64,000 bases of DNA, taken from QHCE01 sp041743105 (lineage in GTDB: Bacteria > Actinomycetota > Actinomycetes > Mycobacteriales > QHCE01). The notes below the pieces were generated by a model. That model had not been told where the DNA came from and did not search any database. It saw only the letters and a list, made by a program, of their open reading frames with translations. Position 1 is the stretch's first letter, and every line of letters begins with the position of its first letter. The stretch is from contig JBGTNI010000072.1 of the NCBI GenBank assembly GCA_041743105.1, positions 1 to 64,000 of the forward strand, in the 5' to 3' direction. The position numbers and the translations under genes were made by a program. Shown in pieces: positions 44,080-53,399 of this stretch.

Positions 44080-45057
44080 TCACCTATCCACGGGACCATC
44101 CGGGCCGAGCCTGCTAGCGCTACCGCCTGGCTGAGCGCGACCGTGTGGAGATCTGGAGCCGGGGGGTTGCTGGCTTAACGGACCGAATCTTTCAGACGAC
44201 GTACTAGGGCGCTCACCAGGTCTAGCCTGCGGCGACCGGAGTTGCGGCGGCAGCGATATAAATGTCGCTGGTGGGTACCCCTCGCTTTCCGCATAGGCGT
44301 TCAGGCTGTCTACGTATCCCGCAACCCACTCATCTGTCTCCTCGTCACCACTGACGGTAAGCGCAGCAGCGCCATGCCGACCGTGACGCAGATAGAATGC
44401 AGCGAGGCGGTTCACCAACCTCTCATGGGGGCCGCCATACCCATACTCCGCATCGGATGGGTGAGATGGACACGCCGATATGACGGCGGGAAAGCCACCC
44501 CCGGCTCGCGCCATTTCTTGGACATCCAACGGTTCTAGGCCGGTCGCGAAATGGCCATGAATCTGATCGGTATCAGGCTCAAGCACGCCGGCGCTGGCCA
44601 CGTCGAGATACACCCGGTCTATGCCACCGGCGCGAGGCAGCCGGCCAACCGAGAACAGGCCCAACTCCGCGCCGGTGGCATCGGGCTTTAGCAACGGCGA
44701 GGCGTAAGCCTCAAGCTCCAAACCGTGCCATGTGTCGGCTCCCGCACACAAATCTGTCAGCTTCGTGAGCGTGGCCTCGGCTAGTATTAGGGGCGAAAGT
44801 GTGGGACGAGTCCTCAAGGTTCGTAGCGCACTTGCGACGTACTCCGGATGGGAGGTGCGTAAGAGCTCGCCGACTTTCGCAACATCTGCAGCGGAAAGGG
44901 CTGCCCGAACGTCCTGGCCCGGGAGGAAATCGGGTAGCACCTGTGTAATAGCTGATCCATCGCCTAGCGCACGCTCGCGTTGCTGATTCCAGAGATCGCG
45001 CACCTCGTCCAACGGGAGCGGCTCGTCAGGTTGTGTCACGTTTACCACCGCTCCCAT
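44080..45057 (-). CDS. Paralogue 1 of an unrecognised family (polA-linked array)
   Basis: This 325-residue protein has no signal or TM segment. The N-terminal half is helical (VTQPDEPLPLDEVRDLWNQQ). The C-terminal half has IHGHFATGLEPLDVQEMAR, AFYLRHGRHGAAALTVSGDEE and FISLPPQLRSP. A Pro/Ser/Arg-rich tail of about 45 residues ends it. The H-x-H-F-x-x-G-x-x-P-L motif recurs in the two neighbouring genes, so this is a tandem array. The function is unknown. The last gene of the array, it ends 22 bases from the end of the convergent broken vapC. Confidence 0.7.
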   Translation of the reverse strand: MGAVVNVTQPDEPLPLDEVRDLWNQQRERALGDGSAITQVLPDFLPGQDVRAALSAADVAKVGELLRTSHPEYVASALRTLRTRPTLSPLILAEATLTKLTDLCAGADTWHGLELEAYASPLLKPDATGAELGLFSVGRLPRAGGIDRVYLDVASAGVLEPDTDQIHGHFATGLEPLDVQEMARAGGGFPAVISACPSHPSDAEYGYGGPHERLVNRLAAFYLRHGRHGAAALTVSGDEETDEWVAGYVDSLNAYAESEGYPPATFISLPPQLRSPQARPGERPSTSSERFGPLSQQPPGSRSPHGRAQPGGSASRLGPDGPVDR

Positions 45058-45181
45058 TTTCTGAAGTTTCGCTCAACGGTGCCACACGCCAGCACCCGCT
45101 GTTCACCGAACGCGACGATACGGAGTGCTTTCGCCTAGAATCAGCCGCCCATTCCCGCTCGTATCGAAAACCATTGAGCCG

Positions 45182-46191
45182 CTAGGGCTTGTTGTGCGGA
45201 CGGTGGCGAACCGAAGACCTTAGCTGCTCCGCCTGGGAGCCTGGCGCGGGCAACGCGCTGCGGCGCACACCTCGGCGGTCAGCCACCGATCTCAGCAGCT
45301 CCGGCGGCAGCGGAGTGAGTTGCGCAGTCACGCATCCCTCGTTCTGGGCGTAGTGGTTCAGCGTCTCCAGGTGCGTCTCAAGCAGCGGCAAGATGTTCGC
45401 ATCGGCACTGACAGTGAGAGCAGCCGGGTTTGCTCCAATCTGACCGTGGCGGAGGTACACCGCCGCGAGTTGGGCCACGGTGTCCTTTTGAAATTTTCCA
45501 AGTCGGTATATTTCGCCCAGTTCGCCGGCTGGGAACACCGATATGAGGCCGGGAAAGTCGTTGTGTGTCGCGCGCTGTGCCATAGCTACGGCATCCAGTG
45601 GCGATAAACCGGCGGCGAAGTGGCAATGCAACCGCTGCGGCTTACCAAGGACGCCAGCGCTCCCCACGTTGAGGAACGTCCGGGGCAGGCTATCCAGACT
45701 AGGGTCGCCGGTGCGCGACAATTCGCGGGTAGAAACAGCGCGGGTCTTGGGCTTTCGCCACCGTTAGCGCCGTCGAGTCCGAGCAGCGGCGACGCGAAGT
45801 TCTCGGGCTTCAAACCGTGCCAGGCATCGGGTCCCTGGAATAAAGCGCCCGGCTTCAGACGGTGGGCTTCACCTTCCGCGCATTGTCGCGCCAACCTCCA
45901 TCGCGCCGCCTCGGCAAGCAGCACGGGGGGAAGTGCGGCCCGCCCGTGCACAATGGCTAACACCCGTTCCTTCGTGACTGTGTCTGTGTTCGAATCGCCG
46001 AGGAAAGCGGCGATAGTGGCAACGTCGTGATCGGAGAGAATTGCAGGGCCGCCAGGGCTCAGGGCGAGCTCTGGCACCCTGAATCGCAGATCGGTTTTGG
46101 CGCCTTCGGCAAAGCGCCGCTGACTGGCCCAGATGCCGCTCACAGCAGCGGACTGGAGCGGCTCATCGGGTTGTGACACGGCTACCGCCAA
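45182..46191 (-). pseudogene. Paralogue 2 of the array, frameshifted
   Basis: The N-terminal part (about 46191-45722) matches paralogue 1 (VAVSQPDEPLQ against VNVTQPDEPLP; GPDAWHGLKPENFASPLLGLD against GADTWHGLELEAYASPLLKPD). Near 45720 the frame changes: ALFLPAN is followed in the other frame by LSRTGDPSLDSL, RTFLNVGSAGVL, LHCHFAAGLSPLDAVAMAQ and AVYLRHGQIGANPAALTVS. A one-base loss explains it. The likely start is TTG 46191, by alignment with paralogue 1. Homology extends into the DNA before both genes. Confidence 0.75.
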
Positions 46192-46264
46192 TCCGACTGC
46201 TCGCGAGTTCGGCTTAACGGTGTCATATGGCCGAGCCGGTTGCTCAGCGAACCGAGCAACTCGG

Positions 46265-47113
46265 TTAAGGATGCCTACGCGGACGTCCGCCTTGATCTCG
46301 CGGTCCGACGTAACCAGGGGGCGGCGCAAGCGGGTCGCCCGGATCGCTAGGGTGCTTCGGGCCAGGACGCGCCGCGCCATGGGGAGGTTTGCTATCCAGC
46401 ATCGCCGGCGGTAGCTCGGTTCGGCTGATGCCCGGGAGACCGGCTTCCCTGCAACGCTTGTTCACTACTGGCACGACAGCTGCTAGCGCTGCCACCAAGG
46501 CACCGTCACCACTGACCGAGATCGCTGCCTGGTTCGGGAACTGGAGGCGCAGACCGGTCAGGTCGAGCATCAGGCCGAACTGTGGGTTGGCCAGTTCCCT
46601 CGGGTACACCGACACCATGCCGGCGCTTTCGTTCACGCTGGCCCGACGAAGCAACTCCAGTGCCTGGACCGGAGTGGTCTCGCCGCCGGTGAAATGACAG
46701 TGCACGGCCGGTGGCGGCTCGGCCAGCACCAGCGGATGGGCCGCTCTGATGTAGGCACACGGCGGGTTCCAGCCATAGTTCACCGCGATATTGGTCAGCA
46801 GCGGCTTTGCTCGCTCAGAGCTCGAAGACATTCGTGTCGGATCGCCGAAGGCATCCAGACGGAGGCCGAATGCCGGGCGCGCTCCGGATTCGGTGAGCCT
46901 TACCAGTTCGGGACGAGCCATTCTGGCGAGATCTAGAACCGGCAGCGACGGGACGACCCTCACCGCCACCGCACCCAAGCTTGCTGTATTAACCACGTCG
47001 TCAGCGCCCAGCTCTCCCGCCTGACAGGCTAGACGCAGCTCCACCAGGTCGGCCCAGATTGGTCGACTGAGGACATCGAGCCGGGAATCGCTGAGCGGGC
47101 CAGGCCGCGTCAT
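46265..47113 (-). CDS. Paralogue 3 of the array, directly downstream of polA
   Basis: This 282-residue, more divergent member keeps VHCHFTGGETTPVQALELLR, a beta-rich middle and the region FPNQAAISVSGDGALVAAL, which aligns with the ALTVSGDEE region of paralogue 1. It has the same ELPPAMLDSKP turn and a Pro/Arg-rich tail. AGGAGG lies just before ATG 47113, which is 10 bases after the polA stop, so it is probably co-transcribed with polA. It lacks most of the N-terminal QPDEP segment seen in the other two. Confidence 0.7.
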   Translation of the reverse strand: MTRPGPLSDSRLDVLSRPIWADLVELRLACQAGELGADDVVNTASLGAVAVRVVPSLPVLDLARMARPELVRLTESGARPAFGLRLDAFGDPTRMSSSSERAKPLLTNIAVNYGWNPPCAYIRAAHPLVLAEPPPAVHCHFTGGETTPVQALELLRRASVNESAGMVSVYPRELANPQFGLMLDLTGLRLQFPNQAAISVSGDGALVAALAAVVPVVNKRCREAGLPGISRTELPPAMLDSKPPHGAARPGPKHPSDPGDPLAPPPGYVGPRDQGGRPRRHP

Positions 47114-47123
47114 GACTGCCTCC

Positions 47124-49841
47124 TCAGTGGGCCGCAATGTCCCAGTCTGCGCCAAGGCCCACTGAGACCTCCAGCGGAACCTTCAGCGTCACCGCGCCCG
47201 CCATCTGCTCGCGGGCTAACTTTTCCACCTGCTCGGTTTCATCGGGGGCGATTTCGAAGATCAACTCATCGTGTACCTGTAGCAGCAGCCGCGAAGCGAG
47301 ACCGGCGTCGCCGAGTGCGGTGTTCGTCGCCAGCATCGCCACCTTCATCACGTCGGCAGCAGAGCCCTGAATGGGCGCGTTCAGCGCCATGCGTTCGGCC
47401 ATCTCACGACGCTGCCGGTTGTCGCTGACCAGATCGGGAAGGTAACGGCGCCGCCCCAGAATGGTCGAGGTGTAGCCGTCTCGCCGGGCCTGCTCTACCA
47501 CGCCGTAGAGGTAATCGCGCACGCCTCCGAAGCGGAGGAAATACTCCTCACGCAGCGCTTGCGCTTCGGCGGAGCCAATGCCCAGCTGCTGCGCCAGCCC
47601 GAAGGCCGACAGCCCGTACGCCAGGCCGTACGACATGGCCTTGATGCGCCGCCTCAGTTCGGGGTCCACCGCACTGGGCGTCACGTTGAACACCCGCGCC
47701 GCCACCGTGGTGTGCAGATCCTCGCCGACATTGAACGCATCGATCAGGCCCGCGTCGTCGGACAGGTGCGCCATGATGCGCATCTCGATCTGGCTATAGT
47801 CGGCCGTCATGAGCGATTCGTAGCCCCGCCCCACCACGAACGCACGTCGGATCTGCCGACCTTCGTCGGTGCGGATAGGGATGTTCTGCAAGTTGGGATC
47901 CACCGACGACAGCCGTCCCGTGGCGGTGCCGAGCTGGTTGAAGGTGGTGTGTATGCGACCGTCGTCGGCGACCGTTTTCAGTAACCCGTCCACAGTGGTT
48001 TTCAGTCGCATCACGTCGCGGTGGCGGAGTAGGTGGGCCAGTAACGGATTGTTCGTCTGGGCGTGCAGCCCCGCGAGGGCGTCGGCGTCGGTGGTGTAGC
48101 CGGTCTTGATGCGTTTGGTCTTCGGTAAGCCCATTTCGTCGAAGAGAATCGCCTGTAGCTGTTTAGGCGAACCCAGGTTGAACTCCCGCCCCACCTCCTG
48201 ATGCGCCTGTCGCACCGCAAGGTTCACCTCGGCGGCGAATTGTCCGCGCAGCTGCTCCAGGTATGCCGCGTCGGCGGCGATCCCGACCTGCTCCATCCGT
48301 GCCAGCAGCGCCACCAGCGGAAGCTCCACATCGGCTATGAGTTTGGAAGCACCCACCTGCGCCACCTCTCCGGCGAGCACAGTCGATAGCCGGGATACGG
48401 CCACGGCACGCGTGGCCAGCGCATCGGCGTCTGCTGTGGCATCCAGCCCGTCCAAACTGAGCTGCCCACCAGAGGCCGGATCGTCGGGTAGCTCCGCGTG
48501 CAGGTACCGCACGACGAGATCGGCCAGGTCGTAGCTGCGCTGATCGGGTCGCACCACGTAGGCCTGTACCGCGGTGTCTGCCACCAGTCCGCGCAGCTGC
48601 CACCCGTGTGCCGCACATGCGGTGAGCATGGGCTTGGCGTGGTGGTACAGCTTGCCCACCGCTGGGTCGGCCAGCCACTGGGCCAGCACGCTGGCATCGG
48701 CCTGGTCCAGTCGCTCCGGGGCAAACCACACCGCCTCGCCGGTCGCGACGCCCAGCGCCATCCCCCCGTTCAGATCCAGCCGACCATCCGCGGTCGATTT
48801 CACCGCGAGACCGACCTGGCTTCCGGCAGGCGCGTGGCGCCCAAGCCAGTTGGCGAGTTCGCCGGAGCCCACCAGGGTGTTCACCGTAGTAACGAGACCG
48901 CCCGGCGAGGAGTCGTCGCCGGCGTCACCATCGCCAACTTCGCCAGGTCGCATTCCCGGCCAGGCAGCCTGTAGCCGTTCACGCAACACGCGAAACTGCA
49001 GCGTGTCGAAGAGCTGGTGCATGGCCTGCCGGTCGGCACCCTGCCAGCGCAGTTGATCCACCGTGTAGGGCAGGGTCATATCGGTGATCAGCTCGTTGAG
49101 CTGGTAATTGCGCAACACACCGGCGAGGTGTTCGCGCACCGCATCGCCAACCTTGCCGCCGATCTCATCAGCTCGCTCGACCAGTGTGGACAACGATCCG
49201 TACGACGACAACCACTTAGCCGCGGTCTTCGGCCCGACACCGGGTACTCCGGGGAGGTTGTCGCTGGACTCCCCCACCAAGGCGGCCAAATCGCGGTAGC
49301 GCTCCGGCGGCACACCGTACCGTTCGCGCACCTCCGCCGGCGTGATCCGCGCCAGATCGGAGACGCCCTTACGCGGATACAGCACCGTACAGTCGTCGGT
49401 GACGAGCTGAAAAGCATCCCGATCGCCGGTGCAGATCAGCGCAGGCAGCCGGTGCGCGCCCGCCTGCGTGGACAGCGTGGCGATGATGTCGTCGGCTTCG
49501 TAGCCTTCCAGTGCGATGGCGGGGATGCGCAGCGTCGCGAGCACCTCGCGGATCAGCTCGATCTGGCCACGGAATTCATCGGGCGTGGCCGCGCGCCCTG
49601 CTTTGTATTCGGCGTACTGCTCCGTACGAAACGACGTGCGAGACACATCGAATGCCACCGCGATGTGGCTAGGCTGCTCGTCGCGCACCACGTTGATCAG
49701 CATCGACGTGAAGCCGTACACCGCGTTGGTGGGCTGACCGGTGGTGGTGGAGAAATTCTCCACGGGCAGCGCGAAGTACGCCCGGTACGCTAGGGAATGG
49801 CCATCGAGAAGCAGTAAACGTTCGGCAGGTGGTGGGGTCAC
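47124..49841 (-). CDS. polA: DNA polymerase I
   Basis: This 905-residue repair and Okazaki-fragment polymerase (EC 2.7.7.7) has a 5' nuclease domain at residues 1-300 (LLLLDGHSLAYRAYFAL, EGYEADDIIATL, GVPGVGPKTAAKWL). The middle 3'-5' exonuclease-like domain (about 310-500) appears to lack the catalytic acids, as in other actinobacteria. The polymerase domain shows motif A DYSQIEMRIMAHLS, motif B RRIKAMSYGLAYG (Tyr where E. coli has Phe762) and motif C LLQVHDELIFE. Three paralogous unknown genes follow on the same strand. Confidence 0.97.
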   Translation of the reverse strand: MTPPPAERLLLLDGHSLAYRAYFALPVENFSTTTGQPTNAVYGFTSMLINVVRDEQPSHIAVAFDVSRTSFRTEQYAEYKAGRAATPDEFRGQIELIREVLATLRIPAIALEGYEADDIIATLSTQAGAHRLPALICTGDRDAFQLVTDDCTVLYPRKGVSDLARITPAEVRERYGVPPERYRDLAALVGESSDNLPGVPGVGPKTAAKWLSSYGSLSTLVERADEIGGKVGDAVREHLAGVLRNYQLNELITDMTLPYTVDQLRWQGADRQAMHQLFDTLQFRVLRERLQAAWPGMRPGEVGDGDAGDDSSPGGLVTTVNTLVGSGELANWLGRHAPAGSQVGLAVKSTADGRLDLNGGMALGVATGEAVWFAPERLDQADASVLAQWLADPAVGKLYHHAKPMLTACAAHGWQLRGLVADTAVQAYVVRPDQRSYDLADLVVRYLHAELPDDPASGGQLSLDGLDATADADALATRAVAVSRLSTVLAGEVAQVGASKLIADVELPLVALLARMEQVGIAADAAYLEQLRGQFAAEVNLAVRQAHQEVGREFNLGSPKQLQAILFDEMGLPKTKRIKTGYTTDADALAGLHAQTNNPLLAHLLRHRDVMRLKTTVDGLLKTVADDGRIHTTFNQLGTATGRLSSVDPNLQNIPIRTDEGRQIRRAFVVGRGYESLMTADYSQIEMRIMAHLSDDAGLIDAFNVGEDLHTTVAARVFNVTPSAVDPELRRRIKAMSYGLAYGLSAFGLAQQLGIGSAEAQALREEYFLRFGGVRDYLYGVVEQARRDGYTSTILGRRRYLPDLVSDNRQRREMAERMALNAPIQGSAADVMKVAMLATNTALGDAGLASRLLLQVHDELIFEIAPDETEQVEKLAREQMAGAVTLKVPLEVSVGLGADWDIAAH

Positions 49842-49867
49842 GCGACGAGCTTAGACTGTTCCATCCC

Positions 49868-50030
49868 TCATCGTTGTGGGCCGATACCGGCGTCGTTGAG
49901 TTGCCGACAATCTCGGCAGACTCGCCGTGCCCGGCAACCACGATGAAGCCCGAACGCAGCTGGGTCAGCTGACCCAGCTGCGTTCGATAGTCTCGTCTGA
50001 ACTTCAGATGTTCACACAGCTAACGATGAT
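49868..50030 (-). pseudogene. Decayed duplicate of the 3' end of the binding-protein gene
   Basis: Read on the minus strand, it gives RRDYRTQLGQLTQLRSGFI, VVAGHGESAEIV and, after a one-base loss, LNDAGIGPQR and a stop. The intact gene 470 bases upstream ends RDYRQQVARLADLRPDFI, VVAGYAESAEIV, LNAAGIGPQR and stop. The match covers at least 100 bases, including the stop position, so a partial tandem duplication decayed here, between polA and the intact gene. Confidence 0.75.
49951..49986. terminator. 36-bp perfect palindrome
   Basis: The arms CGAACGCAGCTGGGTCAG and CTGACCCAGCTGCGTTCG are exact complements with no spacer. It lies inside the decayed duplicate, upstream of polA. It could form a strong hairpin in RNA of either strand, act as a terminator without a T-run, or be a DNA-binding site. 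Confidence 0.6.
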
Positions 50031-50096
50031 CACATGCTGGCCGTACCACGTCCGGGACCGCCAAATCGAGCTAGATCACGAAGTCTGGCTGGAGTA

Positions 50097-50303
50097 CTAG
50101 AACCCATACTCGCCGCATTTGTCCGGGGCACATGGGTACTTCGGAGTCGCGGTCAATGAGGCCTGATCGCTCGCCGTCGCGGAACTAAGCCACAATCCTC
50201 CTGCCGCGATGGCGATAATTGCACCGACCACGATCACGCGCACAATCGACCCAGCCACCGCCGATTCGATGAGCCTCCGTATCCGAGAGGAATCTATTGC
50301 CAT
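50097..50303 (-). CDS. Small single-TM protein
   Basis: This 68-residue protein has a basic N-terminus (DSSRIRRLIES), one TM segment (VRVIVVGAIIAIAAGGLWL) and a short outer part with two Cys (YPCAPDKCGEYGF) that may form a disulfide. GGAGGCG just before the ATG is a strong ribosome site. No family is recognised. It lies between the binding-protein gene and the decayed duplicate of that gene. Confidence 0.7.
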   Translation of the reverse strand: MAIDSSRIRRLIESAVAGSIVRVIVVGAIIAIAAGGLWLSSATASDQASLTATPKYPCAPDKCGEYGF

Positions 50304-50439
50304 CTCGCCTCCACATCAATGCCGGATTACTTGTGCTATCGCGCTCATATACTAATAGCAGCCTACGGCACCGCTCGACGCCGCTTGGTGGTGACCATTT
50401 CACTTCGTCGATTCGTTCGGGACGCTCAGCGCTTCCGAC

Positions 50440-51738
50440 TCATCGCTGTGGGCCGATACCGGCGGCGTTGAGGCGCCGAACAATCTCAGCGGACTCGGCG
50501 TACCCGGCAACCACGATAAAGTCGGGACGCAGGTCGGCTAGCCGAGCGACTTGCTGCCGGTAGTCGCGACTTGCCGGGTCATAGGTGACAGCGACGATGT
50601 CGGACGCGGAGACTCCGGCGGCGGAAAGGTTCTGCTTAATGCCGGTGGCCAGTCCCGTGCCGTAGGGGGTGTTCTGATGCAGCAGACCAACTACTTTGCC
50701 GCCCTCTTGCAGGATAATGTTGGCTAGCAGCCGGGCCTGCAGCTCATCTGGCGGGGCGGTGCGGAAGTACATGCCCTTGTCGTCGTAGCCGGTGAACTCA
50801 TCGGAAGTGTTCGCGGGTGAAAACATCACCACACCCGCGGCGATCACGTCGTCGAGCACGGCCTTGGCTACTCCCGACGCGCCGGGCCCAATAATCGCGC
50901 CGACATCGGCGTTCAGCAGCCGGGTGACGGCACGGCGTGCCACGCCCGCGTCGGTACCGTCGTCGGCTTCGAGCAGGCTGACCGGTGTTCCGTTCACGCC
51001 ACCGGCAGCGTTGATGTCGCGCACCGCTAACTGCACGGCCGCCAACATCGCCGGGCCATACGCGGACAAAGCGCCACTTTGCGGGAGCAGCGCCCCTAGC
51101 CGCAGCGGCTCACCAGAGCCACCGGCAGGCTTCGGTGGCGACCGGGTCACCGCGTTCTTAGGGTCACCGATCACTAGGTAGGTGTTCTTGGCAACCTCGC
51201 CGCGGTCGTCGTAGGAGACCAGGCCGTAGTTGCCGACGGAGGGCTCGCCCGCGGAGGTGAAGTCGAGTTCGCCGCTTGCCCCGTCGTAGTCGACGTCGGT
51301 GCCTTTAGCGATCAGGTCCAAGCACTGCTTCACCTGCCGGCATTTCTCACCGCCAACTGTCACGCCGTTGATCTGCGGCGCGAAAGCCGCAGCATTCCCG
51401 CTACCGGCGATCTGGGCGGCCAACGCGGTGATCACCGTGGCGTCATAGGACTCGCCAGCGTAGGCGAGCTCTGTCAGGCCTGCGTTCTGCTCTTTGAGGC
51501 GAGTGGCGAATTCCTTTGACAGTTCGATAAGCCGACTCGTGCCCCGCATGCCAGCGATCGCGCCAGGTGCGTCACTGAATTGGGCGGCGAAGCTTGGGCC
51601 AGTGTTCGCATCGGTGCCCAGCACCTTGACGCTCTTGGCTTCCCGCTCACTAGTCGCGCAACCAGAGGTGGCCAACAACATGGCACCCACGATGACCGCA
51701 ACCAGCAGCTGGTTCGTACCTGCTCGCGGTTGCCGCAT
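50440..51738 (-). CDS. Substrate-binding lipoprotein (Leu/Ile/Val type) with swapped halves
   Basis: This 432-residue exported lipoprotein has a lipobox LATSGC (about residue 27). Homologous ABC amino-acid-binding proteins have the N-lobe first (IGALLPxTG..., SPANTS, YFRTAPxD, YGTGLA, DPxxxDF) and then the C-lobe (YAAESYDA, GGEKC, DIDYDGASGxLDF). Here the C-lobe text comes first, at about residues 35-185 (YAGESYDATVITALAAQ, VDYDGASGELDF). The N-lobe text follows at about residues 212-432 (LRLGALLPQSGALSAYGP, FSPANTSDEF, YFRTAPPDEL). It ends GIGPQR, the point at which normal homologues pass into their second half. This is the order expected of a circular permutation. No permease genes are adjacent. 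Confidence 0.85.
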   Translation of the reverse strand: MRQPRAGTNQLLVAVIVGAMLLATSGCATSEREAKSVKVLGTDANTGPSFAAQFSDAPGAIAGMRGTSRLIELSKEFATRLKEQNAGLTELAYAGESYDATVITALAAQIAGSGNAAAFAPQINGVTVGGEKCRQVKQCLDLIAKGTDVDYDGASGELDFTSAGEPSVGNYGLVSYDDRGEVAKNTYLVIGDPKNAVTRSPPKPAGGSGEPLRLGALLPQSGALSAYGPAMLAAVQLAVRDINAAGGVNGTPVSLLEADDGTDAGVARRAVTRLLNADVGAIIGPGASGVAKAVLDDVIAAGVVMFSPANTSDEFTGYDDKGMYFRTAPPDELQARLLANIILQEGGKVVGLLHQNTPYGTGLATGIKQNLSAAGVSASDIVAVTYDPASRDYRQQVARLADLRPDFIVVAGYAESAEIVRRLNAAGIGPQR

Positions 51739-51912
51739 ACACCCTCTCCCAGAAGCTGTGTTGTGCGACTGAGCCTAATACCGGCAACGGATTAGCGCGG
51801 CCGCCGGGACGTGTAAGCCGCAATCGACATGTGGCCATGAGCTTGCGTCCCGCTGAGGTTAGGATCCGATGCCGTCTAAGAATTGCCGGTAATTTCAGGT
51901 ACGGTCTGCCCC

Positions 51913-52347
51913 ATGGCGTATGTCTTTCAGGTGACGATCGATTCGACTGAGCCGCACGTGCTCGCCGACTGGTGGGCTGACGCCCTCGGCTGGGAGGTGG
52001 AACCCAGCGACGAGGCGTTCATTCGCCGCATGGTCGCGGAAGGTCAAGCCAGCGATGACGACACAACAACCCATCACGGCACGCTGGTGTGGAAGGAGGG
52101 CGCAGCGATCCGACAGCCGGATGGAAAGGATCTCGCGCCACGTGTCCTTTTTCAGTTCGTGCCGGAGCCCAAGACGGTTAAGAATCGCGCCCACCTTGAT
52201 GTTCGCGTCGGCGCGGACGACTTGGAAGTCGTGGTGGAGCGACTGACCGCCAAGGGGGCAACGCTCCTGCACCGCGGACGACAAGGCCCACACACATGGT
52301 GCACCCTCACTGACCCGGAGAACAATGAGTTCTGTGTGTCGCAGTGA
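51913..52347 (+). CDS. VOC family protein (glyoxalase-like)
   Basis: This 144-residue protein has the paired beta-alpha-beta-beta-beta modules of the vicinal-oxygen-chelate fold (FQVTIDSTEPHVLADWWADALGWEVE and RAHLDVRVGADDLEVVVERL, then WCTLTDPENNEFCV). The family includes lyases, dioxygenases and resistance proteins; the substrate cannot be told. ATG 51913 is chosen; an upstream GTG at 51883 adds ten atypical residues. It is divergent from the binding-protein gene. Confidence 0.87.
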   Translation: MAYVFQVTIDSTEPHVLADWWADALGWEVEPSDEAFIRRMVAEGQASDDDTTTHHGTLVWKEGAAIRQPDGKDLAPRVLFQFVPEPKTVKNRAHLDVRVGADDLEVVVERLTAKGATLLHRGRQGPHTWCTLTDPENNEFCVSQ

Positions 52348-52462
52348 GCGCGCCCCTCAGGCAGCCACTACCCGTTCATAGTCCCCGTCATAGACCAGCG
52401 GGCCCTCAGCTCGCCGACGATCTGTTCGCCACGGCCGTTAGTGTAGAAGCTGGCTGTGGCGA

Positions 52463-53251
52463 TCACGTTCCAGGGACGCTGGTGATCACGGAGAAGGGTG
52501 CGCCGAAGGGGTCGCTGAGTGCGGCCATGCGGCCAACGCCCTCGACATCCATGGGCGACATGGACACGGTGCCGCCGTGCTCGGAAGCCGCGGCTACCAC
52601 CGCGTCGCAGTCGACCACCTCGAAGTACGGTTGCCAGCGCGGCTTCATCCCCGAGCTGAGCATCTCATCGCTGATTTCCATAATGCCGCTCTGGCTGGTT
52701 TCTTGATCACCGCCGGATGGGTAGGTGACGGTGTAGGTGAACCCATCCATCGGCATGTCCTCGGTGTCCCATTTGAAGACCGAGCGGTAGAAAGTCTTTG
52801 CCGCGTTCGGGTCCGTGGTGAGCAACTCGGTCCAACACAGCGTGTTCGGAACGGTGACGGCGTCTAGGCCGATTGTTTCAAAGGGCTGCCAGACGGCAAA
52901 CTGCGCGCCGGCAGGGTCATCAAAGCCAGCCATTCTACCCGCGGTGAAGACGTCGTCGGGTGCGAAGCGGACGGTGCCCCCGGCCTGCTCGACCGCCTTA
53001 GCGGTGGCATCGGCGTCGACGGTGTGGAAGTACAGCGTCCAGGCTGAGCTCGCCCCAACCTCCGTGAGCGGACCTATAGCGGCAACGGTCTTACCGTCGA
53101 GTGTGAACATGCCGTAGCCCCCGGCGTCGGGTCCGGCGGATTGAAACTCCCAGCCGAACAGGGCACCGTAGAAGGCGGCTGCGGCCTCGATGTCAGGCGA
53201 GCCGAGGTCGATCCAGACAGGAGCCCCGGGCACGTAGTTGGTCGTGAGCAT
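52463..53251 (-). CDS. VOC family protein with two glyoxalase-like domains
   Basis: This 262-residue protein has domain 1 starting VPGAPVWIDLGSPDIEAAAAFYGALFGWEF and domain 2 starting NTLCWTELLTTDPNAAKTFYRSVFKWDT. It ends in the DPFGAPFSVI pattern typical of this family in actinobacteria. It is a possible lyase or hydroxylase of unknown substrate. GGAGG lies 6-7 bases before ATG 53251. It converges on the single-domain VOC gene. Confidence 0.9.
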   Translation of the reverse strand: MLTTNYVPGAPVWIDLGSPDIEAAAAFYGALFGWEFQSAGPDAGGYGMFTLDGKTVAAIGPLTEVGASSAWTLYFHTVDADATAKAVEQAGGTVRFAPDDVFTAGRMAGFDDPAGAQFAVWQPFETIGLDAVTVPNTLCWTELLTTDPNAAKTFYRSVFKWDTEDMPMDGFTYTVTYPSGGDQETSQSGIMEISDEMLSSGMKPRWQPYFEVVDCDAVVAAASEHGGTVSMSPMDVEGVGRMAALSDPFGAPFSVITSVPGT

Positions 53252-53399
53252 GGCGTTATCCTCCGATTGTTGTCGTTGTGGGGCCATCCGTCGGACGAGA
53301 CGACGAGCGGTATCCCTGAACGAAGGCGAGTATGGCAGGGGGGTCCGACATTCAGGCGAGAGTTTCCTACCGACTATGCAGCAGAGGTCGGCGCCGGCG

